Assembly: GCA_020216745.1 (NCBI GenBank)
Contig: JAIWNQ010000117.1
Location: forward strand, 1 to 10,000
Source: Candidatus Hydrogenedens sp.
GTDB taxonomy: Bacteria > Hydrogenedentota > Hydrogenedentia > Hydrogenedentales > Hydrogenedentaceae
Direction: 5' to 3'
Length of the DNA: 10,000 nucleotides
The notes under the pieces were generated by a model. The model saw nothing but the letters and a program-made list of their open reading frames with translations, searched no databases and was not told where the DNA came from. A program made the translations under genes and the position numbers. Positions 7,425 through 10,000 of the stretch are shown here, piece after piece (positions within the stretch are counted from its first letter, which is position 1; each line of letters begins with the position of its first letter).

Positions 7425-7430
7425 ATTCCA

Positions 7431-7436
7431 TCCTTT
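7431..7436 (-). promoter_or_regulatory. Ribosome binding site that fixes the ROK kinase start
   Basis: AAAGGA on the minus strand is six bases upstream of the ATG at 7424. The upstream in-frame starts (ATG at 7451 and TTG at 7457) are preceded only by AT-rich DNA without a purine-rich GGA core. The shorter protein is therefore preferred over one with an 11-residue N-terminal extension. Confidence 0.7.
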
Positions 7437-7478
7437 AGATTTCTTTACCATGTTCAAATAAAAACAAATATTTTATTA

Positions 7479-7484
7479 ATTATA
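7479..7484 (-). promoter_or_regulatory. Possible -10 box for the two ROK genes
   Basis: A perfect TATAAT on the minus strand sits in the 83-base iorB/ROK gap, 54 bases before the ROK start codon. No good -35 is found at 16-18 bases; the nearest are TATTTT-like. It may let the kinases be transcribed apart from iorAB, or be chance in AT-rich DNA. Confidence 0.35.
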
Positions 7485-7507
7485 CAAATTGTGAGGGATA
7501 TAAAATA

Positions 7508-8041
7508 CTATTTCTGTTTTACTTCTTCCGTCAGTCTCATTCCGTATTCAAAGACACCCTTATTTTGTTCGTGAACTTTCTTTGGTAAATTAGAAAATAT
7601 TGCTTTATTCCAGCAGTCATAAGGAATATCTAAATAATTACTCAAGGCTCCTAAAAGGCAAATGTTAAAGTTTTTTTGATTTACTGGCAAGTATTTCTCA
7701 TCATTTAGCAGAGACAACTCTCTCGATTCACCTACAATAATAGATATATCTATTACTATTCCATTAGGTTTTAAGCGATACAAATTATTTTCTAACTCAT
7801 CAGGATGCATAACAAGAAGGAAATCCGCTTCCCCATCAGGAACCATAGGACTATAAACTTTTTTACCAAAACGTACATCACTGGATACAGAACCTCCCCG
7901 TTGACTCATACCATGTATTTCACTCTTTCGGACATCATATCCTGCAAGGAATGCTGAGTCTGCCACGATATTTGAAGATAAGATAACTCCTGTTCCTCCA
8001 ATACCTGCTAAAACAATATTAATTACCTCTTGGTGTAACAT
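7508..8041 (-). CDS. iorB: Indolepyruvate oxidoreductase subunit beta
   Basis: IorB is the small (gamma-type) subunit of the 2-oxoacid oxidoreductase that turns indolepyruvate, phenylpyruvate and similar arylpyruvates plus CoA into arylacetyl-CoA and CO2. The 177 residues begin with a GIGGTG loop (13-18) and carry the signature KSEIHGMSQRGG (39-50), followed by SSDVRFG (53-59). This is the CoA-side domain of pyruvate:ferredoxin oxidoreductases. Length is close to the usual 180-200. The ATG overlaps the end of iorA by 23 bases in another frame, and an AGGAG at 8051-8055, nine bases upstream inside iorA, serves as its ribosome site. The overlap indicates coupled, roughly equimolar synthesis. 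No iron-sulfur cysteines are seen, so it does not replace the ferredoxin domain missing from IorA. Confidence 0.93.
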   Translation of the reverse strand: MLHQEVINIVLAGIGGTGVILSSNIVADSAFLAGYDVRKSEIHGMSQRGGSVSSDVRFGKKVYSPMVPDGEADFLLVMHPDELENNLYRLKPNGIVIDISIIVGESRELSLLNDEKYLPVNQKNFNICLLGALSNYLDIPYDCWNKAIFSNLPKKVHEQNKGVFEYGMRLTEEVKQK

Positions 8042-9626
8042 TCGTCTTGTCTCCTGTTGTCTGGTGTGTTTCAGTTTTCTGTTGTTTTCTTCTTAACAAG
8101 GCACATGTCTTTCTCATAACAATAAGATTTGTTTTGTTATTGTTAAGTGCTTCCTCTAATGATTTTTCAAGTACAGAGACACGGTCAGTAACAATTACAT
8201 TCTCTACTCCAATAGCTTTTGCAACATCTTCAATTACTACCTGATTCGTTGGTTCATGATTTAATTTTTTACCTGTTCCAGGGTGCTCTTGCATACCTGT
8301 CATCGCAGTTGTGTTATTATCAAGAACTATAATGACATGCCCCGTTGGTGGCGGGTTGTATACCATTTCTATGACACCAGGTAATCCACTATGGATAAAT
8401 GTGCTATCCCCTATTACACTGACGACCCTCTTTGCTTCTTCAGGTGGTAATGAGTGTCTTAAACCAAGTCCTACAGTAATACTGGCACCCATACATACAC
8501 AAGAGTCCATAGTCTGAAAAGGAGGTAATACGCTTAGGGTATAACATCCAATATCACCTGTAATAATACAATTCATTTTTCCTAATAAGGTAAAAGTTGC
8601 TCTATGTGGACAACCATCACATAATCTTGGCGGTCTTCCCCGTTTTATCTGTGGTTCTGGAGAGGTATCCCCTTTCAAAATTCGTCGAACCCTATTTACA
8701 TTTAATTCTCCGAAGCGATACATCTCTGGTTTCTCTTCAACGGGTATTCCATGATACCGGCAATTTTCCACCAAAAAGGGGTCTCCTTCTTCAATAACTA
8801 TGCATTTCTTATGCTTCCTCACAAAGCTTCGTATCTTCTCTTCTGGAAATGGATAACACATTCCGATTTTCAAAACAGATGCATTGGGTTCTGCTTCTAA
8901 AACATGAAGATATGAGACGCCCGAAGTTATGATTCCTAACTCTTCAGATTTAATTTCTTCCTTATTGGATCCAAAAGATTCATTCCATTTCTTAATTTGT
9001 GCCAATTTTCCCCTTAATCTTCTATGAGCAGGTCTTGCATAACCAGGAATCATAACTCGACCTGGTTTATCTGGATTATATTTTTCTGGTAATACGGGAT
9101 TATATTCTTTTTCTTCAAATTCTACAATAGACATGGAATGGCATACTCTCGTTGTTGGTCTGAGAATAACGGGCAATTTCCATTCTTTTGAAAGTCGAAT
9201 TGCTTCAAAAAAGAAATCGTAACATTCTTGACTATCGCACGGTTCTAACATCATTACCCCCGCAGAACGGGCATAATTTCTATTATCCTGCTCATTTTGA
9301 CTGGAATGCATATCGGGGTCATCCGCAGAAATAATAACAAGAGCACCTTCCACACCTGTATAAGCAACTGTAAACAATGGGTCCGATGCTACATTAAGCC
9401 CCACATGTTTCATCGTCACTAAGGCATTCCCACCTGCAAAAGCGACACCGATACCCACTTCAAGTGCCACTTTTTCATTAGGACACCATTGGGCTTTTCC
9501 TCCATACTCCGAAAAATACTCCAAGATCTCCGTAGACGGAGTTCCAGGATAGCCAGTTCCTAAAGTAATTCCTGAATGGATCCCTGCCAAGGCTATCGCT
9601 TCATTCCCAAACATCAACTTTTTCAT
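8019..9626 (-). CDS. iorA: Indolepyruvate oxidoreductase subunit alpha, lacking the C-terminal ferredoxin domain
   Basis: IorA is the catalytic, thiamine-diphosphate-binding subunit that works with IorB on arylpyruvates. The 535 residues show the N-terminal pyrimidine-binding domain (GNEAIALAG 7-15, GTGYPGTPSTE 23-33, MKHVGLN 72-78, DDPDMHSSQNEQDNR 102-116). A middle domain follows, then the TPP domain: PPRLCDGCPHR (332-342), TGDIGCYTL (356-364) and GDSTF (406-410) through DNNTTAMTG (436-444), with magnesium ligands Asp407 and Asn438. Known IorA proteins of about 580-640 residues continue, after a [R/K]xxCAL segment, into a domain with two four-cysteine iron-sulfur motifs. Here CAL (508-510) is followed by only 25 polar residues and a stop. 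The start has AAGGAG at 9634-9639, seven bases away. The gene heads a minus-strand run with iorB and the ROK genes. Confidence 0.94.
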   Translation of the reverse strand: MKKLMFGNEAIALAGIHSGITLGTGYPGTPSTEILEYFSEYGGKAQWCPNEKVALEVGIGVAFAGGNALVTMKHVGLNVASDPLFTVAYTGVEGALVIISADDPDMHSSQNEQDNRNYARSAGVMMLEPCDSQECYDFFFEAIRLSKEWKLPVILRPTTRVCHSMSIVEFEEKEYNPVLPEKYNPDKPGRVMIPGYARPAHRRLRGKLAQIKKWNESFGSNKEEIKSEELGIITSGVSYLHVLEAEPNASVLKIGMCYPFPEEKIRSFVRKHKKCIVIEEGDPFLVENCRYHGIPVEEKPEMYRFGELNVNRVRRILKGDTSPEPQIKRGRPPRLCDGCPHRATFTLLGKMNCIITGDIGCYTLSVLPPFQTMDSCVCMGASITVGLGLRHSLPPEEAKRVVSVIGDSTFIHSGLPGVIEMVYNPPPTGHVIIVLDNNTTAMTGMQEHPGTGKKLNHEPTNQVVIEDVAKAIGVENVIVTDRVSVLEKSLEEALNNNKTNLIVMRKTCALLRRKQQKTETHQTTGDKTNVTPRGN

Positions 9627-9663
9627 TTGATTACTCCTTGATATAAAAACATTAAAATCTAAT

Positions 9664-9693
9664 ATATTAATTTATATTCCCTTCATGGTTCAA
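9664..9693 (-). promoter_or_regulatory. Promoter candidate for iorA
   Basis: On the minus strand TTGAAC (9688-9693) and TAATAT (9664-9669) are separated by 18 bases, each matching four of six consensus positions. The predicted transcript start lies about 30 bases before the iorA start codon. Other AT-rich hexamers nearby could serve instead. Confidence 0.35.
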
Positions 9694-9753
9694 AATGGTT
9701 TCATTATGTTAATATTATGAGTAATTTTTTTTGTTTAATAATACTGATATTTA

Positions 9754-9781
9754 TTGCTATTAATCCTGTTATTGTTATAAT
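9754..9781 (+). promoter_or_regulatory. Extended -10 promoter for the sulfatase gene
   Basis: A perfect TATAAT at 9776-9781 is preceded by TGT at 9773-9775, giving the full extended -10. TTGCTA at 9754-9759 sits 16 bases upstream as a four-of-six -35. The predicted start near 9788 leaves a very short leader of about 15 bases before the ATG at 9803. It is the best promoter-like sequence in the window. Confidence 0.6.
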
Positions 9782-9802
9782 CTCTAAAATGGAACCATCA
9801 AT

Positions 9803-10000
9803 ATGAATAGAACAAAAATAATAGTGGTTTTCTTTCTCTGGTTTTTACTATTAGCCTTTATTGTTTCTGCCCAAGATTCAAATAAAATTGAAAGACCTTC
9901 AAAAGTAATTCTTATTCTCTTTGATGCATTACGTGCTGACCATATGTCTTGCTACGGTTATCAAAGAAAGACAACGCCAACAATTGATAAAATTGCTTCT
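9803..10000 (+). CDS. Secreted sulfatase (alkaline-phosphatase superfamily), 5' part only
   Basis: Only the first 66 codons are in the window; the gene runs off the right edge. Residues 1-23 form a signal peptide: a lysine/arginine start (MNRTK), a hydrophobic core (6-21) and a plausible cleavage after VSA (21-23). The product should be exported. The mature part begins with a short polar linker, then VILILFDALRADHMSCYGY (35-53), the first strand and loop of sulfatases. Asp41 is the expected calcium ligand of the DxLRxDxL-type motif. TTPTIDKIA (57-65) continues the fold. The catalytic CxPxR cysteine, which becomes formylglycine, lies beyond the window, so sulfatase versus phosphodiesterase or phosphonate hydrolase cannot be settled. 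The ribosome site is weak (GGAA at 9791-9794). It is transcribed away from iorA from an extended -10 promoter. Sulfate esters on polysaccharides are the usual substrates. Confidence 0.85.
   Translation, partial: MNRTKIIVVFFLWFLLLAFIVSAQDSNKIERPSKVILILFDALRADHMSCYGYQRKTTPTIDKIAS

Larger units (their letters stand above)
9627..9802. other. Divergent regulatory region between iorA and the sulfatase gene
   Basis: These 176 bases are very AT-rich and hold the starts of two opposite transcripts. The sulfatase side has a strong extended -10, and the iorA side has a weaker pair (both listed separately). A short direct repeat, ATGGTT at 9685-9690 and 9695-9700, is spaced exactly 10 bases, about one helical turn, and overlaps the iorA -35. 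This could be a regulator site or chance. No open frame of note is present. Confidence 0.6.

Noticed and set aside
6658..7461. Two longish plus-strand open frames opposite the canonical ROK kinase
   Set aside because: Both mirror the ROK codons and show no recognisable motif. The minus-strand gene has every kinase motif and a ribosome site.
8019..8110. Frameshift hiding the iorA ferredoxin domain
   Set aside because: There is no room for the domain before iorB, and no frame nearby shows the repeated CxxCxxC pattern. The short end is a true absence in this sequence rather than a frameshift.
8047..8244. Open frame on the plus strand opposite the end of iorA
   Set aside because: It lies wholly antisense to a well-supported gene, has no ribosome site, and its composition follows from the codon bias of iorA on the other strand.

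Overview
The window is AT-rich (roughly mid-30s percent GC by eye). It uses the standard bacterial code, Shine-Dalgarno-type start sites and dense, mostly operonic gene packing. The gene set is an anaerobe-type arylpyruvate oxidoreductase, a muropeptide-recycling ligase specific for meso-diaminopimelate stem peptides, sugar isomerase/kinase-like genes and a secreted sulfatase. It suggests a free-living, saccharolytic, probably anaerobic bacterium with DAP-type peptidoglycan, possibly Gram-negative. A little-cultivated lineage near the Planctomycetes/Lentisphaerae/Hydrogenedentes kind of genome would fit, but this is a low-confidence guess.

Layout. Positions 2-85 (+) are the tail of a truncated upstream gene. 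112-969 (+) is a xylose-isomerase-like TIM-barrel sugar phosphate isomerase/epimerase. A weak hairpin follows, then a small one-helix membrane protein gene at 1073-1216 (+, 47 codons). On the minus strand, reading leftward from 4404, come mpl (4404-3007), a DUF2784 membrane protein one base downstream (3005-2622), and a DUF1015/COG4198 protein (2537-1221). A 181-bp divergent region separates mpl from a single-domain MazG pyrophosphohydrolase (4586-5011, +), which has its own good -10 box. From 9626 leftward the minus strand carries iorA (9626-8019), iorB (8041-7508), a canonical zinc-motif ROK sugar kinase (best start 7424, end 6453) and a divergent ROK-like protein (6417-5014). The right edge (9803-10000, +) is the signal peptide and first strand of a sulfatase, read from a strong-looking extended -10 promoter.

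How the genes work together. IorA/IorB should form the thiamine-diphosphate-dependent enzyme that converts arylpyruvates from aromatic amino acids to arylacetyl-CoA. The IorA here stops before the usual C-terminal ferredoxin-like domain, so its electron path is an open question. The two ROK-type genes lie in the same direction just downstream and look co-transcribed with each other. Together with the TIM-barrel isomerase and the sulfatase they point to breakdown of (possibly sulfated) sugars. Mpl reattaches recovered murein tripeptide to UDP-MurNAc, and the adjacent DUF2784 membrane protein is probably translationally coupled to it. MazG is a housecleaning NTP pyrophosphohydrolase.

I found no RNA genes, CRISPR array, insertion sequence, phage gene or other mobile element. 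The most interesting points are the ferredoxin-less IorA, the tandem pair of canonical and divergent ROK proteins, the small membrane protein gene, and the tight mpl/DUF2784 coupling. I see no convincing new multi-gene system.
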